From the NCBI GenBank assembly GCA_016649455.1, contig JAENXO010000044.1, positions 1 through 11,051 on the forward strand: 11,051 nucleotides of DNA. Direction: 5' to 3'. Origin of the DNA: Gemmatimonadota bacterium. GTDB taxonomy: Bacteria > Gemmatimonadota > Gemmatimonadetes > Palauibacterales > Palauibacteraceae. Below, in pieces: positions 1-6,493 of this stretch. Numbering within the stretch: the first letter of the stretch is position 1; each line of letters opens with the position of its first letter. The notes under the pieces were generated by a model. That model had not been told where the DNA came from, searched no databases, and saw only the letters and a list, made by a program, of their open reading frames with translations. Position numbers and translations under genes: made by a program.

Positions 1-141
1 CTCGACATTCACTTCAAGCGGGGGCGCGCAAAGGTCACGATCGGCCTGGCGCGCGGAAAGAAGCTGCACGACAAACGCGATTCCCTGAAGCGGGATGACA
101 TGCGGCGGGAGGTCGAGCGTGCGCTTCGGACGAGAGACTGA
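1..141 (+). CDS. smpB: SsrA-binding protein SmpB, C-terminal part (5' end outside window)
   Basis: Only the last 46 codons are present, read from base 1 to a TGA at 139-141. SmpB binds tmRNA and brings it to stalled ribosomes for trans-translation. The visible part matches the end of the family: a last beta strand (KVTIGLARGKK), then the basic KKLHDKRDSLKRDD stretch and a charged helical tail, which in known SmpB inserts into the empty mRNA channel. The tail is intact and ends in RTRD. The next gene begins 4 nt after the stop, so the two are probably co-transcribed. The N-terminal OB-fold lies outside the window and cannot be checked. Confidence 0.9.
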   Translation, partial: LDIHFKRGRAKVTIGLARGKKLHDKRDSLKRDDMRREVERALRTRD

Positions 142-145
142 TGGG

Positions 146-1357
146 GTGAGAACCCTGGCTGGAAGGCCGTGGTCGAGGATGCTCGGTGCGGGCGTGCTCG
201 CCTGTCTGGTATTCACCGGCTGGCCTGCCGGCCTGTCGGCCCAGGGATCCGCGGGAAACGAGACCGTCGTGCTCGCCGGGCGGGAGTACTCCGTGGCGGT
301 GAGTCGAGAGCTCGGCTATCCGGCGTTCCGCTGGAGCGGAGCCCCGGCGGAGATCATCAGCGGTACCGCCCTTGCTCGCGGAAGGGGAACGGCCGCGACC
401 TCATGGGGAGCGGGAATTGAAGTCCGGGCCGGAGCCCCGTTCGCCCGTTTGGGTGAAGCGGCATTGCCGATGCTCAACTCTCCGTATGTCTCGGGTGGAG
501 AACTCTGGGTTCCGCTCGAGCTTCTCACCAGGGTCGACGGCGCCCGGCCGAGCGGCGCAGTCGATCCTGATCCGCAGAACATCTCTGCCGGTTCGCGGGA
601 GCCGTATCCAGTCCCGGCGCGGCGTCGGAACGAGCCCTGGAAGGTCACGATCGACCCCGGCCACGGAGGGCACGACCCGGGAACGGTGAATCGCCGGACG
701 GGTGCGCGAGAGAAGGACATCGTACTCGCGGTCAGCAAGTATCTGCGCGACGAATTGCGTGATCGGCAGGGCATCGAGGTGGAACTGACGCGCGACGACG
801 ACAGGTTCATTCCTTTGAAACAGAGACCGAAACAGGCTCGCACGAGTGGCGCGGACCTGTTCATGTCCATTCACGTTAACGCCGAGCCGGGCGGCGGTAC
901 CACCGCGCGTGGTTTCGAGACCTACTATCTTGCGCCCACACGGGACGACGAGTCCGCACGCGTGGCCCGGCTCGAGAACAGCGTGCTGGAGCTGGAGGGC
1001 GAAGAGGGTGGATTCGCCGGCGAAACAGCGGTCGACAAGATCGTGTCGGGGATCGTAAGGGACGACAATCGGGCAGTGTCAGGCAGACTCGGTGGCTACG
1101 TGCAGAACGAGATGCGGCAGGTGGCAGAGGGACCGGATCGGGGAACCAAGAAGGGCCCGTTCTGGGTTCTGGTGGGCGCGACAGGCCATATGCCGGCGGT
1201 GCTCGTGGAACTGGGGTTCATTACGAATGCGAAAGATGAGCGACGTTTGACCGATAAGAATTTCCAGAAGCAGGTGGCGTCGGCACTTGCCGACGCCGTC
1301 GAGTTGTATTTCGAATTCTATGACGGAGCCCAGTCTCGGGTGGGGGGCGCTCGTTGA
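146..1357 (+). CDS. N-acetylmuramoyl-L-alanine amidase, AmiC-like (Amidase_3), secreted
   Basis: A predicted zinc hydrolase of 403 aa that cuts the amide bond between N-acetylmuramic acid and L-alanine of peptidoglycan, in the periplasm. The GTG at 146 is preferred because it gives a proper signal peptide: a basic start (VRTLAGRPWSR), a hydrophobic core, and a cleavage site near GLSA|QG. The ATG at 179 would drop the basic residues, and an ATG-initiated reading from 95 would overlap smpB. Residues ~40-125 form a beta-rich N-terminal domain ending in LWVPLELL, like copper-amine-oxidase-N or AMIN-type wall-binding domains. Catalytic residues expected for Amidase_3 are present: H173 (DPGHGG), E189 (REKD), H243 (SIHVNA) and E355 (VELGFITN). 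The ~70-residue stretch between H243 and E355 matches in place the helical insert that blocks the site in AmiB/AmiC until an activator binds; regulation here is inferred. The stop overlaps the next start by 4 nt. Confidence 0.92.
   Translation: MRTLAGRPWSRMLGAGVLACLVFTGWPAGLSAQGSAGNETVVLAGREYSVAVSRELGYPAFRWSGAPAEIISGTALARGRGTAATSWGAGIEVRAGAPFARLGEAALPMLNSPYVSGGELWVPLELLTRVDGARPSGAVDPDPQNISAGSREPYPVPARRRNEPWKVTIDPGHGGHDPGTVNRRTGAREKDIVLAVSKYLRDELRDRQGIEVELTRDDDRFIPLKQRPKQARTSGADLFMSIHVNAEPGGGTTARGFETYYLAPTRDDESARVARLENSVLELEGEEGGFAGETAVDKIVSGIVRDDNRAVSGRLGGYVQNEMRQVAEGPDRGTKKGPFWVLVGATGHMPAVLVELGFITNAKDERRLTDKNFQKQVASALADAVELYFEFYDGAQSRVGGAR
1342..1347 (+). promoter_or_regulatory. Ribosome binding site supporting the TTG start at 1354
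   Basis: A run of six G lies 6 nt before the TTG at 1354, inside the end of the amidase gene. It is G-rich rather than a perfect GGAGG. It supports the TTG start, which overlaps the amidase stop codon in the sequence TTGA. Confidence 0.45.
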
Positions 1358-2880
1358 ACTCTGGTCTGCTGCGCCTTTTCGCGCTCGGAATTCTGCTCTT
1401 GGGAACGACGACGTCCTGCGTCTACTTCAACGCGATGTACGATGCGGGCAACGCCTATGACGCGGGGCTCGATGCTCTGCAGGAGGGGCAGGGGAGTTCC
1501 GCACGACTGCAGTTCGACAGCGTTATCGCCAAGACCGACCGCATTCTCCGGAGTCACCCCGGCAGCAAGTGGGCCGACGACGCCGCTCTTCTCAAGACTC
1601 GATCCGAGATCTACAACAAGTTGTGGGCAGCGGCTTCCGGGTCCTCCGTTCTCGCCTTGACACTGTCGAGAAGCGCGAGGGATTCGGCGACTGCTACGGG
1701 GCTGGGTGGAATCGCGGCCCTGCAGTTGGAGCATCCCCAGCAGTCTGATTCGATGCTGAGCCTGGCGCTGGCCGGGGATCTCACTGGCGACGACCGGGCG
1801 ACTTTCCTGTTTCATCGCGGTCTCGCGCGTATGGAGACAGGCCGGACGTCCGAGGCTGCCGCAGATCTGCAGACCGCTGCTGAACAGATCGATCTGACCC
1901 GCGAGGCACGTCTGGAGCTGGCGCGAGCCCTGCGTCAGATCGGGGAGTACGAACGCTCGGTCGATGTCACGACCGATATTCTGATGGCCTATGAATTCGG
2001 ATTGCTGTCCCGGGCAGAGCGGGCTCAAGTCGATTCCCTCAGCGCTCTCGCCCCCGCTGTCCTCGAGCCCGCACTTGCCGAGCTGCTGGCGTCTCCCGGC
2101 CTGCAGCCTTCGATGACCGCGATGCTCCAGATGCTGCGTGGACAGGCACTGGAAAATCTCGGTAATTCCGTGACGGCAATCACGGTCCTGGACAGTGCAG
2201 CGACCGTGGGCTCCTCGAACCGCTGGGCACAGGAAGCGAGTCTGCGCGCCTCGGTGATCCGGATCCGGCGCGCGCAAGAGCCTGGTGAAATTCAGGAGAC
2301 GGTGCCAGCTCTCGATCGGGCGAAATTGTCGTCCGCGCCCGGTGTACGGGATACAGCGGCGCAGATGGCCCGAGCGGCGCTCCTGTTCGGGGAATTCACC
2401 AAGGCGTGGGAGAGTCGCGGAAGCTCCGCTGCGGAAGCCGCTCTGCGGGCCGCTGAACTGGCCGGCACCGAGCTTCGGTCTCCGGCCGTGGCGCGCGGAC
2501 TCTACCTGAAGTACCTGGAACTCGCACCGGAGTCGCCATGGGCCGTGAAGGCGATCTACGGAGCCCTGGCTTTCTCCGGCCATCAGCCGGGGGACTGGGT
2601 CGGGGATGAAGGGGCGGTGACCGATCGGGAACTGCTCGCTCGGATCAATTCCATCCCGGCGGACAACCCCTACCGGCTGGCGATGGCCGAAGAATTGCGG
2701 GACGTGTGGGCCGACTCGTCCTACGTGCTTGCCGAGGTCGATCTGGAGCGGCGAATCTCGGAAATTCAGATGCTGTTCGATACCACCGTCGTCCGGGTCC
2801 GACGGGACACGATTCAAATTCGTGATGAGCCGGAGGACGACGACGTCGGCGTATCGGCCGTAGGAGATGTGGAACCCTGA
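1354..2880 (+). CDS. TPR-like outer-membrane-type lipoprotein of unknown role
   Basis: A 508-aa predicted lipoprotein. The start is TTG, overlapping the amidase stop by 4 nt. The signal is short and hydrophobic and ends in TTS-C, with Cys22 as the lipidated residue; the -3 position is Thr, so the lipobox is not ideal. Right after the Cys comes VYFNAMYDAGNAYDAG, a start resembling TPR lipoproteins of several Gram-negative phyla (for example Gemmatimonadota). The rest is Ala/Leu/Glu-rich helical sequence with repeat-like units such as HPGSKWADDAALL, RMETGRTSEAAADLQTA and LRQIGEYERSVDVT, consistent with divergent tetratricopeptide repeats. The end is acidic (EPEDDDVG). Role unknown; a scaffold or BamD-like function in the envelope is possible, but I see nothing specific. 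Its place between an amidase and pyrK suggests only co-expression. Confidence 0.7.
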   Translation: MNSGLLRLFALGILLLGTTTSCVYFNAMYDAGNAYDAGLDALQEGQGSSARLQFDSVIAKTDRILRSHPGSKWADDAALLKTRSEIYNKLWAAASGSSVLALTLSRSARDSATATGLGGIAALQLEHPQQSDSMLSLALAGDLTGDDRATFLFHRGLARMETGRTSEAAADLQTAAEQIDLTREARLELARALRQIGEYERSVDVTTDILMAYEFGLLSRAERAQVDSLSALAPAVLEPALAELLASPGLQPSMTAMLQMLRGQALENLGNSVTAITVLDSAATVGSSNRWAQEASLRASVIRIRRAQEPGEIQETVPALDRAKLSSAPGVRDTAAQMARAALLFGEFTKAWESRGSSAAEAALRAAELAGTELRSPAVARGLYLKYLELAPESPWAVKAIYGALAFSGHQPGDWVGDEGAVTDRELLARINSIPADNPYRLAMAEELRDVWADSSYVLAEVDLERRISEIQMLFDTTVVRVRRDTIQIRDEPEDDDVGVSAVGDVEP

Positions 2881-3662
2881 TGCATGCGCCAATCCGATGC
2901 TGGGCGGAAGTGCGCTCGCTCCGGGAAGCCGCTCAGGAAACCTGGTGGTTGGAGGTCCATGCTCCGGCGATTGCGGCCTCGGCCGTCCCGGGGCAGTTCC
3001 TGATGGCGGGGTTCGGGCTCACGCAGGTGGGGGCCCCGTTTCTTCCACGCCCATTCAGCGTCGGGTGGACGGATCGCGCAACCGGCACGGTCGGCCTGCT
3101 GATCCGGGAATTCGGCGCGGGCACCAGACGGCTCGCCCGGCTGCGCGACGGAGATCAACTGCTGCTTCTCGGCCCACTCGGTCGGGGATTCCATATCCCG
3201 GCCGGGCGTCCGACAGTCTGTGTCGGCGGTGGTGTCGGGCTCGCCCCGTTCCTGTTCCTGGCCTCGGAGGCCCGTGATTCTGCGGCCGAGGTCCGCCTGC
3301 TGTATGGGGAGCGCACTGCCGACCGGGTGTTCGATCCGGTGCTGATCGCGGAACTGACTGGCGTCGAGCCCATCGTGTACACGGAAGACGGAAGCATCGG
3401 CAGACACGGACTGGTGCTCGATGGGATCGATGTTTCAGATGATCCGGTCCTTCTCGGGTGCGGTCCGACTCCGATGCTGAATGCGCTGGAAAAGTTCGCG
3501 CGGGAGCGCGGATCTGATCTCCAGGTTTCCGTCGAGGAGCACATGGGCTGCGGCATCGGAACCTGCCAAGGCTGTGTCGTGCGGGGTGTGGACGACAGTT
3601 GGCTGAAGTCGTGTACTGAAGGGCCAGTGTTCGGTGCGGGGGAGCTGGCATGGCCGATCTGA
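2880..3662 (+). CDS. pyrK: Dihydroorotate dehydrogenase B, electron-transfer subunit PyrK
   Basis: A 260-aa iron-sulfur flavoprotein that passes electrons from the PyrD FMN to NAD+ in pyrimidine synthesis, in the cytoplasm. Domain order is that of the ferredoxin-reductase family: an FAD-binding barrel with RPFS (57-60), a nucleotide-binding domain with VGGGVGLAPF (115-124), GERT (143-146) and GCGP (193-196), and a C-terminal [2Fe-2S] site with Cys224, Cys229, Cys232 and Cys245 in the pattern C-x4-C-x2-C-x12-C. All four Cys are present, so the protein looks functional. The ATG shares its A with the preceding TGA (TGATG), with GGAA 5 nt upstream. It overlaps pyrD by 13 nt, as expected for subunits of one complex. 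Confidence 0.95.
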   Translation: MHAPIRCWAEVRSLREAAQETWWLEVHAPAIAASAVPGQFLMAGFGLTQVGAPFLPRPFSVGWTDRATGTVGLLIREFGAGTRRLARLRDGDQLLLLGPLGRGFHIPAGRPTVCVGGGVGLAPFLFLASEARDSAAEVRLLYGERTADRVFDPVLIAELTGVEPIVYTEDGSIGRHGLVLDGIDVSDDPVLLGCGPTPMLNALEKFARERGSDLQVSVEEHMGCGIGTCQGCVVRGVDDSWLKSCTEGPVFGAGELAWPI

Positions 3663-4576
3663 CTCAGACCGTGCTCGGGGTGGACTGGCAGAGTCCAGTG
3701 CTTCTGGCCTCGGGCACCTGCGGATACGGTGAGGAATACGCCGAGTTGATTCCGCTGGATCGCATCGGGGGACTCGTGACGAAGGCCGTGAGTCTCGAGC
3801 CGAGAATGGGGAACCCTCCCCACCGGGTGGCCGAGACACCAGGTGGGATGATCAACGCGATCGGGCTCCAGAACGTTGGCCTGTCGGCGTTCATTCGCGA
3901 CAAGCTTCCCTGGCTGCGTGAGAACCTGTCTCGCGCCCGGGTGCTGATCAACGTGGTCGGGCATACCGAGAAGGACTTCGTCGAAGTCGTATCGGGCCTG
4001 GACGACCAGTCTGGATTTCTCGGATACGAGATCAACGTATCCTGTCCGAACGTGAAGGATGGGACGCTGTTCGGTGCCGACCCCGAAACGCTGGCGAAGC
4101 TGGTGGCCGCCTTGCGCCACGAGACCGAGCGGCCGCTGGTGGTCAAGCTCACGCCGAACGTACCGGACATCGGGTTGTACGCCCGGATCTGCGAGGAAAA
4201 CGGGGCAGACGGCCTGAGTGCGATCAACACGTTCCCCGGCATGCTGATCGACATTGACCGCCGTCGACCCGTGATCGGAAACGTGTCCGGCGGAGTGAGC
4301 GGCCCGGCCATCCTCCCGATGGGAGTCTACCTGACCTGGAGGGCCCGGCAGGCCACGTCGCTGCCGATCATCGGAATCGGCGGAATCCGATCGGGCAGTG
4401 ATGCGCTGCAGTACGTCCTCGCCGGCGCGACGCTGATCCAGGTGGGAACGGCCCTGTTCGTCGATCCACAGGTCGCGATTCAGGTCCACCAGGAGATCGA
4501 TGACTACTGCGAGCGCAACCGGGTGACTCTGCGGCAACTGGTCGGGGCGCTCGAAATTCCCGGAGATCCCGCGTGA
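3650..4576 (+). CDS. pyrD: Dihydroorotate dehydrogenase, catalytic subunit (type 1B) PyrD
   Basis: A 308-aa FMN enzyme oxidising (S)-dihydroorotate to orotate, the fourth step of UMP synthesis. Class 1 features are present: Lys45 (VTKAVS), the substrate loop NAIGLQN (69-75), the catalytic Cys132 in EINVSCPN, Lys166 in VVKLTPN, and the FMN phosphate loops GGVSGP (214-219) and GIGGI (242-246). A catalytic Cys, rather than the Ser of membrane class 2 enzymes, together with the adjacent pyrK, places it in type 1B, which uses NAD+. There is no N-terminal membrane helix. GGAG sits 5 nt before the ATG, which lies inside the end of pyrK. The stop overlaps the pyrF start by 4 nt (GTGA). Confidence 0.96.
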   Translation: MADLTQTVLGVDWQSPVLLASGTCGYGEEYAELIPLDRIGGLVTKAVSLEPRMGNPPHRVAETPGGMINAIGLQNVGLSAFIRDKLPWLRENLSRARVLINVVGHTEKDFVEVVSGLDDQSGFLGYEINVSCPNVKDGTLFGADPETLAKLVAALRHETERPLVVKLTPNVPDIGLYARICEENGADGLSAINTFPGMLIDIDRRRPVIGNVSGGVSGPAILPMGVYLTWRARQATSLPIIGIGGIRSGSDALQYVLAGATLIQVGTALFVDPQVAIQVHQEIDDYCERNRVTLRQLVGALEIPGDPA

Positions 4577-5298
4577 CCCGTCTTCCAGATGTGATCGTCG
4601 CCCTCGACTTCCCTGACCCCGAGACGGCCTGGGAGCTGGTGGAACGCCTGCCGGTGGATACCTGGTACAAGGTCGGACTGGAGCTGTTCACGCGAGCCGG
4701 TCCCCCGGTTGTCGAACGCCTGGTCGGTGAGGGCCGCAACGTATTTCTGGACCTCAAATTACACGACATTCCCAATACGGTGGCCGGCGCCGTCCGGTCT
4801 GCCTCCCGACTCGGGGCACGGCTGCTGACGGTGCACGCGGCCGGCGGTGAAGCCATGCTGCGAGCCGCAGCGCAGGCGGCTGCCGAGTCGGGAGGCGACG
4901 GTGGTTCCGAAGAACCGTCGGACCGTCTGCGCCTACTCGCGATCACGGTTCTCACCTCGCTGGATGACGCCGCCCTGTCTGCCGTGATCGGACCCGGCGC
5001 ATCGGTCGAGGAGACGGCCGGACGACTGGCAGGCCTGGCGCGCGAGAGCGGGATCGACGGTGCCGTATCATCGGTGAACGAGTGCCGGGCGATCAAGCTG
5101 GCGTGCGGGGCTGAGTTCCTCGTGGTCACGCCGGGAATCCGCCTCGCGGGCCAGGGAACCCAGGACCAGTTGCGTGTCGCGACGCCCGCAACCGCACGGG
5201 CCGCAGGCGCGGATTACCTGGTCGTCGGTCGAACCATCACTCAGGCCACCGATCCCGCCGAGGCGCTGGAGCGTGTCCGTGCGGCGCTGCTCGACTGA
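4573..5298 (+). CDS. pyrF: Orotidine 5'-phosphate decarboxylase PyrF
   Basis: A 241-aa TIM-barrel enzyme converting OMP to UMP, the last step of the pathway. The catalytic D-x-K-x-x-D motif is intact as D60-L-K62-L-H-D65 (FLDLKLHDIP). The N-terminal strand has VALDFPD, and the phosphate-gripping motifs TPGIR (186-190) and VGR (218-220) are present. The segment at ~164-168 reads DGAVSS, near the DGVVCS form common in the family. A low-complexity Gly/Glu loop at ~105-117 is a mild insertion. The start is GTG with GGAG 7 nt upstream, overlapping the pyrD stop. Orotate phosphoribosyltransferase (pyrE) is not in the window, so orotate-to-OMP must be encoded elsewhere. Confidence 0.96.
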   Translation: MTRLPDVIVALDFPDPETAWELVERLPVDTWYKVGLELFTRAGPPVVERLVGEGRNVFLDLKLHDIPNTVAGAVRSASRLGARLLTVHAAGGEAMLRAAAQAAAESGGDGGSEEPSDRLRLLAITVLTSLDDAALSAVIGPGASVEETAGRLAGLARESGIDGAVSSVNECRAIKLACGAEFLVVTPGIRLAGQGTQDQLRVATPATARAAGADYLVVGRTITQATDPAEALERVRAALLD

Positions 5299-5302
5299 TC
5301 CC

Positions 5303-5722
5303 GTGTCGCCCTCGATCCATTCGCTCGGCCGTCTCCTGCTCCTGCCGTGCGCCGTGCTTTCATGTTCCGGAGACCCGGATCCCAATGACCCTATCGCCTG
5401 CACCGAGGAATTCCGGTCCTGGAGTGTGGTCGTCGTCGATTCCGCCGGAGCCCCGATCGACGGACTGACGGTCCAGGTGGTCCGCGCTTCGTCCGGAGCG
5501 CAGCTCTCGTACGGAGAGCCAGCGTTCTCGGCCGGGAGCTACCGGATCATGGATGACGGCATGGCTGCTGAGATCCGGATCGAAGGCGAGACGATCGAGG
5601 CCAGAACATCAGGCGGCGGGGAGACGTTTGACGCGGCGTGGGAGTTCGGTGCCGATGCGTGGCGTTGTCACGTGGAAAAGCTGTCCGGTCCGGACACGGT
5701 CACGGCCGTGGTCGCACGTTGA
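5303..5722 (+). CDS. Small hypothetical lipoprotein, possibly Ig-like fold
   Basis: A 139-aa protein read from a GTG 4 nt after the pyrF stop. The open frame runs further upstream to 5174, but that part overlaps pyrF; the GTG at 5303 gives a clean lipoprotein signal (SLGRLLLLPCAVLSC) with Cys21 after V-L-S. The linker SGDPDPNDP is typical after a lipid anchor. The mature part looks beta-rich: VVVVDSAGAPIDGLTVQVV resembles one strand pair of carboxypeptidase-regulatory or Big-type domains, where a polar Gly/Ala turn separates two strands. Cys33 and Cys122 could form a disulfide. No enzyme motif is visible and I do not recognise a family. There is no clear Shine-Dalgarno, so translation probably depends on coupling to pyrF. 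It is the last gene of the rightward unit. Confidence 0.65.
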   Translation: MSPSIHSLGRLLLLPCAVLSCSGDPDPNDPIACTEEFRSWSVVVVDSAGAPIDGLTVQVVRASSGAQLSYGEPAFSAGSYRIMDDGMAAEIRIEGETIEARTSGGGETFDAAWEFGADAWRCHVEKLSGPDTVTAVVAR

Positions 5723-5762
5723 GCGAAGAACTGCCCGTCACTCCATCCAGATGCCCGGCGCC

Positions 5763-6458
5763 TCACACATCGTCCGGGGACAGAACGACGGGCGCGCCCG
5801 CGCTACGCTGGTCGAGGTAGCTGCGGTACAGATCCGAATGTGACGCCCGCTCCGTCACGACGCGCTGGTAGTCGCCGGTCAGTCCCAGCAACAGCTCAGC
5901 GGTCTCACGGACAGCATGGGCTCCTCCTTCGCGTCCGGTCACGTACTCGCACAGGCCTTCAGCTTCTGCGTACTGCGCGAGAAGTGGCGCTCCCCCGTTT
6001 CGGACCAGGATCCGAAGGCCGCACTGTCCCGCGACTCCCAGGTCGAGCACGTCGTCGAACACAAAGCAGATCCGCTCGGGGCGAATGTCGAATCGCGTTT
6101 GAATGTCGTCGAGCGCGGCCCGCTTGTTCAGGAATCCCCTGTACACGGCCTGGAACCGCTCCCGTTCGGCCAGTCGAACCGCCGTGGGATTGTCCTGCCC
6201 GGTCAGAATTCCCGTGAACGGCAGACTTCTCTGGTCACGCAGCCACCAGGCGAAACGCAGCAGGTTCGTGCCCATCGAATCGGCCTCTGAGAAGCCGCTG
6301 GGGCTGCCCTCGCTCTTCCGGCCGGTGTTGAATACCCCGTCCCAGTCGAACAGGAATGCCCGGACGCCGGACAGCCGGGCCCGGATATCTCCGACCGGAG
6401 CGACGATTGATGCGCCGCCGGCTCGAAATGGCGCCAGGACCCGCTCAGTCTGATCCAC
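5763..6458 (-). CDS. kdsC: KdsC-like HAD phosphatase (Kdo-8-phosphate phosphatase)
   Basis: A 231-aa HAD-family protein. Its likely job is removing phosphate from Kdo-8-phosphate to give Kdo, which KdnB then uses. HAD motif I is FDWDG with nucleophile D38 and acid D40, motif II Thr86 (ILTGQD), Lys112 (FLNKRA) and motif III D135-D136 plus D139 (FVFDDVLDLG). KdsC usually has GDD at motif III, so Phe here replaces Gly. The end of the core, CEYVTGREGGAHAVRETAELLL, is close to the KdsC C-terminal signature, whose flexible tail covers the active site. About 40 residues follow that are not usual for KdsC. The start is GTG at 6458, supported by GGGGGA 6 nt upstream; a later start is possible because KdsC usually begins nearer residue 20. 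It lies 35 nt after the transaldolase-CBS gene and is last in the operon. Phosphatases of related sugar acids are an alternative. Confidence 0.8.
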   Translation of the reverse strand: MDQTERVLAPFRAGGASIVAPVGDIRARLSGVRAFLFDWDGVFNTGRKSEGSPSGFSEADSMGTNLLRFAWWLRDQRSLPFTGILTGQDNPTAVRLAERERFQAVYRGFLNKRAALDDIQTRFDIRPERICFVFDDVLDLGVAGQCGLRILVRNGGAPLLAQYAEAEGLCEYVTGREGGAHAVRETAELLLGLTGDYQRVVTERASHSDLYRSYLDQRSAGAPVVLSPDDV

Positions 6459-6464
6459 GCGCGT

Positions 6465-6470
6465 TCCCCC
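6465..6470 (-). promoter_or_regulatory. Ribosome binding site for the kdsC-like GTG start
   Basis: On the minus strand GGGGGA lies 6 nt before the GTG at 6458, in the 35-nt gap after the preceding gene. It supports this non-ATG start over downstream alternatives. Confidence 0.5.
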
Positions 6471-6493
6471 GTGATCCCGCCCTGACGTGCAAC

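Noticed and set aside
95..145. An upstream start for the amidase at 95
   Set aside because: It would overlap the smpB tail and put polar residues before the signal peptide; the GTG at 146 gives a normal signal.
1318..2892. A 524-aa open frame on the minus strand
   Set aside because: It lies wholly opposite the TPR lipoprotein and its neighbours, has no recognisable domain, and its composition (many Arg, Gln, Pro, His) is that of a GC-rich shadow frame.
3155..4537. A 460-aa open frame on the minus strand
   Set aside because: It is antisense to pyrK and pyrD, both of which carry intact catalytic motifs on the plus strand.
5723..5762. A terminator between the converging units
   Set aside because: Only 40 nt are free. 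A 7-bp inverted repeat (5733-5739 with 5787-5793) spans a 47-nt loop and has no T-run, so it is not convincing.
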